Assembly: GCF_030345705.1 (NCBI RefSeq) | Contig: NZ_JAUASW010000001.1 | Span: 1,488,001-1,552,000, forward strand | Reading direction: 5' to 3' | DNA: 64,000 nt | Source: Pelomonas sp. SE-A7 | GTDB taxonomy: Bacteria; Pseudomonadota; Gammaproteobacteria; Burkholderiales; Burkholderiaceae_C | Shown: positions 9,071 to 18,512 of the stretch, piece by piece | Layout of the letters: every line of letters starts with the position of its first letter | How positions within the stretch are numbered: the first letter of the stretch is position 1 | Translations under genes and position numbers: made by a program | Notes under the pieces: generated by a model | Databases searched by the model: none | Seen by the model: only the letters and a program-made list of their open reading frames with translations | Told to the model about the DNA's origin: nothing

Positions 9071-9084
9071 CGGCGGAAGACCGA

Positions 9085-9651
9085 CTACTTCTTGGCCGGG
9101 AAGCCCGGCATGCCCGGCATTCCCGGGAAAGCCTTCTGCATCTGCTCCAGCAGGCTCTTGCCCTGCTCCATGTAGCCGCCCATCAGCGTCTGCATCATCG
9201 GCGCCTGGGTGCCCATGAACTGGGTCCACTGCTCGGGGCTGAAGGCCAGGCCCTTGCTCTGCTCGGCGAAGCGCTGCTGCGCGTCCGAGAAGACCTGCAT
9301 GTTGCGCTCCAGGTATTCGCCCATCACGCCCTGCATCGCATGGCCGTAGAAGCGGATGATCTGCTCCAGCGACTGGGTGGTGAACATGGGCATGCCGCCG
9401 GTTTCTTCCTCCAGGATGATCTGCAGCAGGATGGAGCGGGTCAGGTCCTCGCCGGTCTTGGCGTCGCGCACCTCGAAACTCTGGCCGTCGAGCACCATCT
9501 TCTTGACGTCGGCCAGCGTGATGTAGCTGCTGGTCTGGGTGTCGTAGAGACGCCGGTTGGGGTACTTCTTGAGGATGCGCAGCTCGGGGGCTGCCGCCTC
9601 GCCTGCCGCTGCCTTGTCCGCCGTCGTCTTGCCTCTGCGGGCCGTTGCCAT
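9085..9651 (-). CDS. phaR: Polyhydroxyalkanoate synthesis repressor PhaR
   Basis: DNA- and PHB-binding regulator that represses phasin genes until polyhydroxybutyrate granules form. The protein has 188 residues. The N-terminal PHB/PHA accumulation domain (KKYPNRRLYDTQTSSYITL, near residues 30-50) is diagnostic. A second domain with LTRSILLQIILEEE follows, and the C-terminus is Gly/Met/Pro rich (GMPGMPGFPAKK). With the 3-hydroxybutyrate dehydrogenase at 22.7 kb this points to a PHB-storing cell. The phaCAB genes are not in the window. Confidence 0.95.
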   Translation of the reverse strand: MATARRGKTTADKAAAGEAAAPELRILKKYPNRRLYDTQTSSYITLADVKKMVLDGQSFEVRDAKTGEDLTRSILLQIILEEETGGMPMFTTQSLEQIIRFYGHAMQGVMGEYLERNMQVFSDAQQRFAEQSKGLAFSPEQWTQFMGTQAPMMQTLMGGYMEQGKSLLEQMQKAFPGMPGMPGFPAKK

Positions 9652-9664
9652 CGATCGCTCCTTA

Positions 9665-9679
9665 TTGCATTGCAGCAGA
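9665..9679. promoter_or_regulatory. TGC-rich element upstream of phaR
   Basis: The sequence TTGCATTGCAGCAG-like lies about 15-28 bases upstream of the phaR start, just beyond the AAGGAG ribosome binding site. PhaR proteins are known to bind TGC-rich boxes and to repress their own gene, so this is a plausible autoregulatory site. The match is short and not proof. Confidence 0.3.
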
Positions 9680-9713
9680 TTCTAGGAGCGCCCCCCGATC
9701 TCTCCGGACGGGT

Positions 9714-10997
9714 TTACCCCGGGCGAACTGCCAGCGCGGCCGCCGCCCCGTGCGAACGGCGCGCCGCCAGCAGGAAGAACGGCAGGGCCAGCGCCGCCAT
9801 TGCATCGCTAAGCAGCAGGATGCGGGTCAGCGGTTCGGCGGCGCCCTGCTCGCTCAACCGGTCCACGACCCAGCCCAGCGCCGCATTGCCGATGGCGATG
9901 GCGAACACATTGATCACCAGCATGCCGGCGCCGGTGACCGTGGCACGCAGCTGGGCCGGCGTGTGCTGCTGGACCAGCAAGTTGGCCGGCCCGTAGATCG
10001 CCAGCGGCAGGAAATAGCCGGCGCATTGGCCGACATAGAACAGCGCCGACCCGGCCGCGGCAAAGCGGCTGGCCACCAGCAGCGGCATGCAGATCAGCAC
10101 CAGCAGGGCCGCAAAGCCGGCATGGCCGCCCGGCAGGCGCCTGGCGATGCGGTCGGCCAGCACGCCGCCCACCACCGAGCCTAGCGTGCCGAACAGGATC
10201 TGCAGCGCGCCAATCTTCTGGGCGATGCTGCCGGCATCGAAGCCGCGCTCTCGCACCATCCAGAGCTGGGTGAAGGACAGGCCGGCAAACACCAGATGGA
10301 CGAGCACGAAACCGGCCATCACCTGCCAGACCAGGGGCTGGCTGCGCAGCAGCTGCAGCACGGCCCGAAGCTGCTGGCCGAACGGCTGGCCCTGGGCCGG
10401 CGTGCCGCCAGCCGGCGCCTCGCGCCGCTCACGCAGCAGGGCCAGCGGCACGGCCAGGACCATGCCCATCACGCCCAGCGTGGTAAAGGTGTCGCGCCAT
10501 CCGTGGCTGGCGCCATAGCTGCCGGCCAGCAGAAAGGCAAAGCCAATGCCCAGCGGAATGCCCATGAAGAACAGGCCCACGGCCGCACCGCGCCGCTGCT
10601 CGGGGAACAGCTCCACAAGCAGGGCCACAGCCGCCGGCACCAGGGCCGCTTCGCCGGCCGCCACAAAGAAGCGCGCCGCAACCATCTGCTCGAAGTTCTG
10701 CGCCTGGCCCGAGGCTGCGGTGCAGGCGCTCCAGACCAGCAGGCCGACGGCGATGACGCGCGGCCGGCTGAAACGGTCCGCCAGCGCGCCCAGCACCAGG
10801 GCCATCACGCCGAAGCTCAAGACCCAGACCGCACCGACCAGAAAGCCGTACTGCGCGCCGCTGAGCTTCAGGTCGGCGATCAGCTGCGGCGAGAAGCCCA
10901 GCGGGATGTTGCGGTCAATATGGGCCAGCAGGTGGATCACCAGCAGCGCCGCCAGCACCGCCGCCGGGCTCTTCTTCCAGGCCATGCCGGACTCCAT
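9714..10997 (-). CDS. MFS transporter of the BKACE operon
   Basis: A 427-residue major facilitator with about twelve membrane segments. The first, near residues 12-32, contains HIDRNIPLGFSPQL. The MFS signature loop after TM2 is GALADRFSRPR, and the TM4-5 region carries RFFVAAGEAALVPAAVALL. The start overlaps the spacer of the upstream gene by a two-base gap; an alternative ATG four codons in is equally possible. It is the last gene of the three-gene minus-strand operon behind the divergent AraC regulator, so it most likely imports the compound degraded by the BKACE enzyme. The substrate is unknown. Confidence 0.85.
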   Translation of the reverse strand: MESGMAWKKSPAAVLAALLVIHLLAHIDRNIPLGFSPQLIADLKLSGAQYGFLVGAVWVLSFGVMALVLGALADRFSRPRVIAVGLLVWSACTAASGQAQNFEQMVAARFFVAAGEAALVPAAVALLVELFPEQRRGAAVGLFFMGIPLGIGFAFLLAGSYGASHGWRDTFTTLGVMGMVLAVPLALLRERREAPAGGTPAQGQPFGQQLRAVLQLLRSQPLVWQVMAGFVLVHLVFAGLSFTQLWMVRERGFDAGSIAQKIGALQILFGTLGSVVGGVLADRIARRLPGGHAGFAALLVLICMPLLVASRFAAAGSALFYVGQCAGYFLPLAIYGPANLLVQQHTPAQLRATVTGAGMLVINVFAIAIGNAALGWVVDRLSEQGAAEPLTRILLLSDAMAALALPFFLLAARRSHGAAAALAVRPG

Positions 10998-10999
10998 GC

Positions 11000-12052
11000 T
11001 CAGGCCGCCTGCGGAATGAGGCCACGCTGGCCGGGCTTGCGGTTGGGCGGATAGCCCAGCTTGGCCAGCGTGGCATCGGTGTTGCCGTAGTGCTCGTCCA
11101 GCTTGTAGATGCGGCGGGCGTCCTGGCCGGTGGCGATGTCGCGGTCCAGCTCGCGGGCGATGCGCACCACCTGCTCGATCTGCTCCACCGAGCTGATGCG
11201 CTCGCCGGGGCGGCGCCACAGGTTGTCCTCTATGCCCACGCGCACATGCAGGCCCATGGCGATGGCCAGCGTGTTCAGCGGCAGGCAGTTGCGCATCAGA
11301 CCCTCCAGCGTCAGCACCGCGCCGTCCGGGCAGCGGTTGACGAATTCCATCATGTTGCGCGGGTTTGGACCATCGGCGCCGCCGCCAATCGCCACCCAGT
11401 TCAGGATCAGCGGACCGCAGTAGTGGCCGCGGCGTATCAGGCGCTCGACCGACTCCAGCTGGCCCACATCGCCCAGCATGAAATGCGGCTGGATGCCGGC
11501 CGTCTGCAGGCGGCGCAGATGCTCCTCGACGAAGGCCGGGCCCGAGGGGATGGTCATTTCCTTGTAGGCCTTGAACACCGCCGGGCGGCCGATGATGGTG
11601 CCCTCGCAGTCGGCCGGGCTGAGCAGCTCGGTCACGTTCATCTGGTTGGTGTTGATCGCAATCGTCACCTGGTCCGGCTTGGGATCGAGCTGGGCCAGCA
11701 TGTGGCGCGTGTCGTCGTCCAGCCACTCGGCGGCCTCCCCTTCGCTCTCGGGCGCAAAGGAGATGGAGCCACCGACCTGCAGCACCATCTCGGGCACGGC
11801 CTCGCGCAGCCGCGCCAGCATCTCGTTGAACTTGGACAGGCGCTTGCTGCCCTTGCCGTCGTCCTCGCGCACATGGACATGCAGCACGGTGGCGCCGGCA
11901 TTCCAGCAGTCCACCGCCTTCTGGATCTGCTGGTCCATGGTGACGGCGATGTCGCTCGAATCCTCCGGCAGGTATTGCGGGCCGAAGGGGGCGACCTGGA
12001 TGACCAGCTTTTCCTGGTTCTCGGGCAGCAGGGAATCGTCGAGGAATTGCAT
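11000..12052 (-). CDS. BKACE family beta-keto acid cleavage enzyme (DUF849)
   Basis: A 350-residue protein of the family that condenses a beta-keto acid with acetyl-CoA and splits the product (3-keto-5-aminohexanoate cleavage enzyme and relatives). The metal site motif LHVHVRE lies near residues 57-63. The TIM-barrel strand motifs VLQVGGSISF, ITIAINTNQMNV and HFMLGDVGQ follow, then GLHVRVGIEDN near residue 270, the region that carries a conserved Glu/Asp pair. The family is known for many different substrates, including dehydrocarnitine and several keto acids. Its specificity residues cannot be assigned by eye. It sits between a CMD-like protein and an MFS permease in one operon. Confidence 0.85.
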   Translation of the reverse strand: MQFLDDSLLPENQEKLVIQVAPFGPQYLPEDSSDIAVTMDQQIQKAVDCWNAGATVLHVHVREDDGKGSKRLSKFNEMLARLREAVPEMVLQVGGSISFAPESEGEAAEWLDDDTRHMLAQLDPKPDQVTIAINTNQMNVTELLSPADCEGTIIGRPAVFKAYKEMTIPSGPAFVEEHLRRLQTAGIQPHFMLGDVGQLESVERLIRRGHYCGPLILNWVAIGGGADGPNPRNMMEFVNRCPDGAVLTLEGLMRNCLPLNTLAIAMGLHVRVGIEDNLWRRPGERISSVEQIEQVVRIARELDRDIATGQDARRIYKLDEHYGNTDATLAKLGYPPNRKPGQRGLIPQAA

Positions 12053-12055
12053 GGC

Positions 12056-12445
12056 TCAGTCTCCTTGGGCTTGTTCGCGCTGCTCGAAGGCAGCCAGTTC
12101 TTCCAGCAGGATGGGCGCGCCCATGCTCATGCTGTGGATGCCCAGCACCGACACGCACTGCAGGACGGCGGTGATCTCCGCCTTGGTCGCACCCAGCTCC
12201 AGCGCTCGTCGCACATGGCGGCGCACGCCGGGGGCGTACATGTGGGTGCAGGAGGCATCGACCGCGATGGCGATGAACTCGATGGTCTTGGCATCGAGCA
12301 CGCCCGACACCATGGGCGTGATGCCCATGGACAGGAACTTCTCGGTCCAGGCCGGGTCCAGGGCCGCGAACGGCTCCCAGTTCGGATTCCAGTTGCCGCC
12401 GGCGCGCAGGGCGTCGCAGGTGGGGGTGTCTGAGGGTTTGTTCAT
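12056..12445 (-). CDS. Carboxymuconolactone decarboxylase / AhpD-like family protein
   Basis: A 129-residue all-helical protein of the CMD family. The core AKTIEFIAIAVDASCTHMYAPG contains a Cys and a His two residues later; RRHVRRALELGATKAEI is the typical second half. AhpD members use a CxxC pair; only one Cys is seen in that position here, so redox activity of the AhpD type is uncertain. I chose the ATG at 12445; upstream in-frame sequence runs into the AraC promoter. First gene of the BKACE operon, four bases ahead of the cleavage enzyme. Confidence 0.8.
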   Translation of the reverse strand: MNKPSDTPTCDALRAGGNWNPNWEPFAALDPAWTEKFLSMGITPMVSGVLDAKTIEFIAIAVDASCTHMYAPGVRRHVRRALELGATKAEITAVLQCVSVLGIHSMSMGAPILLEELAAFEQREQAQGD

Positions 12446-12498
12446 CGGAGCCTCGCTGCTGGGAATGGGGCGGATTGTTGGACTTGGGGTCCCTCCAT

Positions 12499-12537
12499 AC
12501 TTGACAATCCGGGACATGAACTTGACATCCCGGGACA
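12499..12537. promoter_or_regulatory. Direct repeat, candidate AraC operator
   Basis: Two 18-base copies, at 12499-12516 and 12520-12537, match at 16 positions. Each begins ACTTGACA and ends GGGACA. The period is 21 bases, two helical turns. They lie at the start of the araC-type gene in the 70-base divergent region, the second copy just inside the reading frame. AraC proteins commonly bind tandem direct repeats with this period, so this is a good candidate site for autoregulation and operon control. Confidence 0.5.
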
Positions 12538-13559
12538 GCCCCGGGTCCGCCCCAGGCGCCTCGGGCTGGCTGACCCGCGGCGCCGCCCTGACCCACTACC
12601 TGGAGGTCGCCCGCGCGGCCGGCCTGGATCCGGTAGCACTGCTCGCCGAAGCCGGGCTGCCTGCCGATGCGGCCCTGCATCCCGAAGCCATGATCAGCGG
12701 CGAGGCGGTCCGCCAGCTGCTGGAGCTGTCGGCCGAACGCAGCGGCTGGCCGGACTTCGGCCTGCGCATGGCCGAGGGCCGGCGCCTGTCCAACCTTGGG
12801 CCGCTGGGCCTCTTGATCCGCGACCAGCCGACGCTGCGCCAGGCCATGACCGAGGTGGTCCGCTACCTGCATACCCACAACCAGGCCCTGCTGCTCCGCC
12901 TCGAAGAGGTCGGGCCCATGGTCATCGTCCGCGAGGAGCTGATCGTCGGCCGCGGCGGCTCGGTGCGCCAGGCTACCGAGCTGACCCTGGGCGTGACCGC
13001 GCGCGTGATGCAGCTGCTGCTGGGCAGCGACTGGCGGCCACGGCGGGTCTGCTTCGCCCACCCGGCCCCGCGCGATGCCTCGGTGCACCGGCGGGTGTTC
13101 GGCGCACCGGTCGAGTTCGGCCACGACTTCAACGGCATCGTCTGTCTGGCCAGCGAGCTGGACCGGCCCAACCCCGCAGCCGACCCGGTGATGGCCCAGC
13201 AGGCCCGGCGCATGCTGGAAGCGGCACGCGCCGCCGACCGGGCCGGCCTGTCGGTCGAGGCACGTCAGCTCATGCTCCTGCTGCTGCCCGGCGGCGCCTG
13301 CACGGTCGAGGCGGTGGCGGCGCATCTGGGCGTGGACCGGCGCACCGTGCACCGACAGCTGAGCAAGGAAGGCCTCAGCTTCAGCAGCCTGCTCGAAGCG
13401 CTGCGACGCGAGCTCGCGGCCCGCATGGTTGAGGAGCGGCAGCGCCCGCTGGAACAGGTGGCCAGCCTGCTGGGCTTTGCATCGGCCAGCGCCTTCTCGC
13501 GCTGGCACCGTCAGGCGTTCGGCGAGTCGGCGCGGCAGCGGCGCAGCAGCGACAGCTAG
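12516..13559 (+). CDS. AraC family transcriptional regulator
   Basis: A 347-residue regulator. The N-terminal Arabinose_bd-type ligand domain covers about residues 20-210 (LEVARAAGLDPVALLAEAGLP, then GPLGLLIRDQPTLRQA). The C-terminal double helix-turn-helix is at about residues 255-340, with VEAVAAHLGVDRRTVHRQL and LEQVASLLGFASASAFSRWHRQAFG. It faces the CMD-BKACE-MFS operon and very likely controls it. The stop codon overlaps that of the convergent diguanylate cyclase gene in the shared tetranucleotide CTAG. The exact start is uncertain because a repeat lies over it. Confidence 0.9.
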   Translation: MNLTSRDSPGSAPGASGWLTRGAALTHYLEVARAAGLDPVALLAEAGLPADAALHPEAMISGEAVRQLLELSAERSGWPDFGLRMAEGRRLSNLGPLGLLIRDQPTLRQAMTEVVRYLHTHNQALLLRLEEVGPMVIVREELIVGRGGSVRQATELTLGVTARVMQLLLGSDWRPRRVCFAHPAPRDASVHRRVFGAPVEFGHDFNGIVCLASELDRPNPAADPVMAQQARRMLEAARAADRAGLSVEARQLMLLLLPGGACTVEAVAAHLGVDRRTVHRQLSKEGLSFSSLLEALRRELAARMVEERQRPLEQVASLLGFASASAFSRWHRQAFGESARQRRSSDS

Positions 13560-15067
13560 CCGGCGTCCCCGCCCTCGACCACACGGTCGCGGCCCGAGGA
13601 CTTGGCGGCATAGAGCGCTGCATCCGCCTCCCTGAGCAAGGCCTCGGGCGAGCCGTCCAGCGGCCGGCCGGTGGCAACGCCAATCGACAGGGTGACGATC
13701 TGGGCCGTCGGCGAATCCTCATGCCGCAGCGCCAGCGCCCGGACCGCGTCGAGCAGGCCCTCGGCCACCTTGCGCGCCCCTGCGGCATCGGTGTCAGGCA
13801 GCAGGCACAGGAACTCCTCGCCGCCATAACGGATCAGCGCATCGCCGGGCCGCTGCAGCGCCGTGCGCATGCACTCGGCCACCTGGCGCAGGCAGGCGTC
13901 GCCGGCCGCATGGCCATAGCGGTCGTTGAAGCGCTTGAAGTGGTCGATGTCTATGAACAGGGCCGAGAAGCACTGCTGGCCGCGGCCGCTGCGCCGCCAT
14001 TCGATGGGCAGCATGCGGTCCAGGTAGCGGCGGTTGGGCAGGCCGGTGAGCGCATCGTGCAGGGAAGCCTGGATCGAGGAATCCAGCCGCCGCCACTGGC
14101 GCTGCGAATGCAGGAACAGACCCAGCAGCATCAGGTAGATGCTGAGCGCGATCAGCGCATAGGTGATGGTATTGGCTCGCCATTGCGCCAGCGTCCGGTC
14201 GCGGGTCTGCGAGACCAGGGCGACCAGCGGCAGGTAGTCGCTGCGCGTGAAGCCGGCCACCCGGGCCAGGCCGTCGTAGGCGCTGCGCTCGGTCTCGAAG
14301 CTGCCCTGCTTCAGCTGGATCACGTCCTGGTAGTGCCGCATGTCCTTGGGGCCCACCAGCACATGGTGGGGCTCCAGCGGATAGCGGAACAGCAGCTGGC
14401 CGTCCATGCGCAGCAGCAGCACCGTGCTGCCTTCTTCCAGGCGCAGCATGCGGTAGAGCTTGTCCAGGTACTTCACCCGCAGAGAGATGCCCAGGATGCC
14501 GGCGAAGCGCCCTTCTGCATCCTCCAGCCTGACGGTCTGGAAGATCACCTGGTTGCCCCCCAGCCGCTCCACCGTCAGCGGGCTGAGATAGCTGTCCGCG
14601 CCCTTCACGCTGCGGTGGTGGACGAAGTACTCGCGGTCGGCCACGTTGGCGCGGGCGCCCTTGTTCTCGTTCGTATGGGCCAGCACCTGGCCCTCGGCGT
14701 CGGCCATCCACATGGCATGGAACGGTGAGCCATCGACCGTCGGTACCGAGTCGAGGTGCCGACGGAACAGGCCGGCCAGCTGATCGGGGCTGAGCTTGGC
14801 GACACCTCCGGCCTGGCGCATCGCCAGCTCGACGCTGCGCAGCACATAGCCACCGCCCCGCAAGGCCACATCGGCGTTGCCGGCCAGCGCCACCGCCAGT
14901 GCTTCGAGCCGCCCGCGCTCGTCCTCGAGCGTGCGCTCGTAGTCGCGCCTGGCGTGCCAGCAGAAGAAGGCCAGCAGCAACAGTCCCATCGCGACGCCGA
15001 AGAAATACCGGACGCCGTTCCTGCGCCGCGAACCCGGTCCGCGGTCTTGTTCTCGTTCGTGCTTCAT
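13556..15067 (-). CDS. Cache-domain diguanylate cyclase
   Basis: Makes cyclic-di-GMP in response to a periplasmic signal. The protein has 503 residues. TM1 is near residues 20-38, and a periplasmic Cache domain follows at about 45-285 (DREYFVHHRSV, DSYLSPLTVERLGG, ILGISLRV). TM2 is near residues 295-315 (ALIALSIYLMLLGLF), then a GGDEF domain with active site GGEEF at about 415-419. An inhibitory RxxD site (RPGD) lies five residues before it, so product inhibition is expected. The start chosen is ATG 15067 (MKHEREQ). It shares a four-base tail overlap with the AraC gene and has 192 bases of non-coding DNA upstream. Confidence 0.93.
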   Translation of the reverse strand: MKHEREQDRGPGSRRRNGVRYFFGVAMGLLLLAFFCWHARRDYERTLEDERGRLEALAVALAGNADVALRGGGYVLRSVELAMRQAGGVAKLSPDQLAGLFRRHLDSVPTVDGSPFHAMWMADAEGQVLAHTNENKGARANVADREYFVHHRSVKGADSYLSPLTVERLGGNQVIFQTVRLEDAEGRFAGILGISLRVKYLDKLYRMLRLEEGSTVLLLRMDGQLLFRYPLEPHHVLVGPKDMRHYQDVIQLKQGSFETERSAYDGLARVAGFTRSDYLPLVALVSQTRDRTLAQWRANTITYALIALSIYLMLLGLFLHSQRQWRRLDSSIQASLHDALTGLPNRRYLDRMLPIEWRRSGRGQQCFSALFIDIDHFKRFNDRYGHAAGDACLRQVAECMRTALQRPGDALIRYGGEEFLCLLPDTDAAGARKVAEGLLDAVRALALRHEDSPTAQIVTLSIGVATGRPLDGSPEALLREADAALYAAKSSGRDRVVEGGDAG

Positions 15068-15259
15068 GAGGCCACCTGCTACCGACGCCCCTGGAGGCGC
15101 CAGCCACACAAGCACTGCTTGCTTACGAATCCATCATGAGCGGCCCCGCCAGGCGCTGCTGCGGTGTTTCCCCCTAGGGCGCAACGGCAGCGGCAAAGGC
15201 GGGTGCCGCGGCCCGCCGATTTGATGCGGAGTGCGCACGGAACGAAGCCTGTTCAGGCG

Positions 15260-16042
15260 TCAGGTTTCGGCTTGAACAAGACCTGACCCCAGGCATTCCT
15301 CTCTGCCCTCGGGCCGCTTGCCGGCGATGATCATGGCCAGCACCTCGTCTTCGGTGACATCGGCACAGGCATAGGTGCCGACGCGACGACCGTTCTTCAT
15401 CACGCAAAGCCGGTCGGCCAGGGCGAACACCTCGTGAAGGTCGTGGCTGATCAGGAAGATGGCCACGCCCTCGGCCTTGAGACTGCGGATCAGGCGCGCC
15501 ACCATGGCCGTCTCTTCGGGACCCAGGGCCGCGCAGGGCTCGTCCATGACCAGGATGCGGGCATTGAACAGCAGGGCCCGCGAGATCGCCACCACCTGGC
15601 GCTGGCCGCCGGACAAGCGGCGCACCGGCACATGGAAATTCCTGAACTGCGGATTGAGCCTGGCAAACACTTCGCGGGCCTTGGCATCCATGCGCAACTC
15701 GTCGAGCAGGCGCCACGGCGTCAGCCATTCGCGGCCGAGGAAGAGGTTGGCCACGGCGTCCAGGTTGTCGGCCAGGGCCAGCGTCTGGTGGATGGTCTCC
15801 AGCCCCAGGGCCTGGGCATCGGCCGGCGTGCGGATCTCGACCTTGCGGCCCTGGATGAACACCTCGCCGCTGTCGATGGCGTGAACACCGGCCAGCAGCT
15901 TCATCAGCGTGGACTTGCCGGCACCGTTGTGGCCCAGCACGGCGACCACCTCGCCGGGATGGAGGTCCAGGCTCACGTCCTCGACCGCATGCACGCCGCC
16001 GAAGGCCTTGTGGATGTTGCGCAGCGAGACGGCCGGGATCAT
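15260..16042 (-). CDS. Sugar ABC transporter ATP-binding protein, single-domain (XylG/FrcA-like)
   Basis: A 260-residue ATPase with Walker A GHNGAGKST, Q-loop ETIHQTLALADN, signature LSGGQRQVVAISRAL, Walker B ILVMDEPCAALG and switch His in LISHDLHE. Most CUT2 sugar importers (XylG, RbsA) fuse two such domains into about 500 residues. This one has only a single domain, as in the FrcA type, and must work as a homodimer. Its ATG overlaps the permease stop (ATGA). Third and last gene of the binding protein, permease, ATPase operon. Confidence 0.9.
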   Translation of the reverse strand: MIPAVSLRNIHKAFGGVHAVEDVSLDLHPGEVVAVLGHNGAGKSTLMKLLAGVHAIDSGEVFIQGRKVEIRTPADAQALGLETIHQTLALADNLDAVANLFLGREWLTPWRLLDELRMDAKAREVFARLNPQFRNFHVPVRRLSGGQRQVVAISRALLFNARILVMDEPCAALGPEETAMVARLIRSLKAEGVAIFLISHDLHEVFALADRLCVMKNGRRVGTYACADVTEDEVLAMIIAGKRPEGREECLGSGLVQAET

Positions 16043-17225
16043 TGGAGCCCCTCCCCCGCATAGCGCCGGTACAGCACGTCGAACACCACGGCCATGATCA
16101 GCACCTGGCCCATCAGCACCATGCGCAGGCCCACCGACACGTCTAGCAGCAGCAGGCCGCTGTCCAGCGTCTGCATGATCAGCGCGCCCAGCACCGAGCC
16201 GAGGATGCTGCCGCTGCCACCGGCCAGCGTGGTGCCGCCTATGACGGCGGCGGCGATCACATAGAGCTCCATGCCGGTGCCCAGCGAATTGGTGCCGGCA
16301 TTGAGCCGCGCCACCGAGACCACGGCAGCCACGCAGACCAGCAGGCCCAGCAGCAGGTAGAGCTGCAGCGTGACTCGGCGCACCGGAATGCCGACCAGGG
16401 CCGCCGCCTCCGGATTGCCGCCCAGCGCGAACACATAGCGACCGAAGCGGGTGCGCCGCACGATGAAGGACAGCAGCAGGGCCACGGCGATCCAGATCAG
16501 CACCGGCACCGGCAGGCCCTGGCCGAGCTCTTTGTCGGGGATCTGGTAGGCGTTCATGGTGGCCACGAAGACGATGGCGAGTGCGCAAGGCAGCAGCGTC
16601 AGCAGCAGGTCCAACGTCAAGGGCCGCGGCGCGATACCGAACTTCCGCAGCCGCCGCCGGCGCAAGAAAAGGATGAGCAGCAAGGCCGTGCACAGCAGAG
16701 CGCACAGCAACCAGCTCCAGCGCGGCCCGATGGCGCCGCTGTAGCCGCCGCCCAGCATCAGAAAGGATTCGTCGCTGATCGGCTGGGTCTTGCCGTCGGC
16801 TACCAGGAAGGCCGCGCCGCGCAGGCTCATCAGCCCGCCGAGCGTGACCACGAACGAGGGCACGCCCAGCCAGGCGGTCAGCGCGCCCTGGTAAGCCGCG
16901 ACGGCAATGGCCAGGCCCAACCCCGCGGCGGCCGCGGCCGGCCAGGACCATTGCTTGGTGTAGATCAGCCAGGCAATCAGCACGCCGACGAAACCCAGGG
17001 CCGAGCCGATGGACAGGTCGATGTGGCGGGCCACGATGACCAGCACGACCACGGTCGCGAGGATGCCCACGACCGCCGTCTGCTGGACCAGGTTGTAGAG
17101 GTTTTCGGGCGTGAGGAAGAGGCCGCCGGACAAGCCGTCGAAGGCCAGGGCCAGCAGCACCAGCACGCCGGCCATGCAGGCCATGCGCCAGTCCACCGAC
17201 CGGGTCCAGCCGGGCGCCCTGCCCT

Positions 17226-17229
<4 letters not shown>
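16039..17229 (-). CDS. Sugar ABC transporter permease (XylH-like)
   Basis: A 396-residue BPD_transp_2-type permease with about ten or more membrane segments. Typical motifs are ARHIDLSIGSALGFVGVL near residue 70, the GIPVRRVTLQLYLLLG loop, and near the C-terminus the coupling region VIGGTTLAGGSGSILGSVLGALIMQTLDSGL. The start at 17229 overlaps the binding-protein stop as ATGA. The unit probably imports a pentose or related sugar. Confidence 0.92.
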
Positions 17230-18251
<1,022 letters not shown>

Positions 18252-18393
18252 GCCTGTCTCCGTTCTGATCGACGCGTGCGGCTGCGACGGCCCCGCATCG
18301 CGAGCCGCGGGCGCTTGGAAATGCAGAGCGATCTTGCCAGCCGCCCCCGGCCCCATCCCTCCGGATTAGCCGCAGGTATGCGGGGGAACCCCG

Positions 18394-18407
18394 CCCCCCC
18401 CCCCCCC
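18394..18407. repeat. Poly-C tract of 14
   Basis: An uninterrupted run of 14 C lies in the 261-base region between xylF and the divergent nuclease gene, about 105 bases before the nuclease start and 140 bases before the xylF start. Nothing else was recognised in that region. Such tracts can change length by slippage and shift promoter spacing, but they are also common assembly trouble spots. Confidence 0.7.
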
Positions 18408-18512
18408 GAATCCCGTGCGCATAGCGCCCTCAGGCAGGGAAAAGCCGAATCTCACTGGTTGGTAAGCATCCAAGAATCGGCCCGGTTTTCAACCCGCATT
18501 GGAGTCCTCAGC

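Noticed and set aside
9714..13508. 1264-codon minus-strand frame that could be read as a giant fusion protein
   Set aside because: Only the last 427 codons (MFS) make sense; the rest overlaps the CMD and BKACE genes in another frame and the AraC gene on the other strand.
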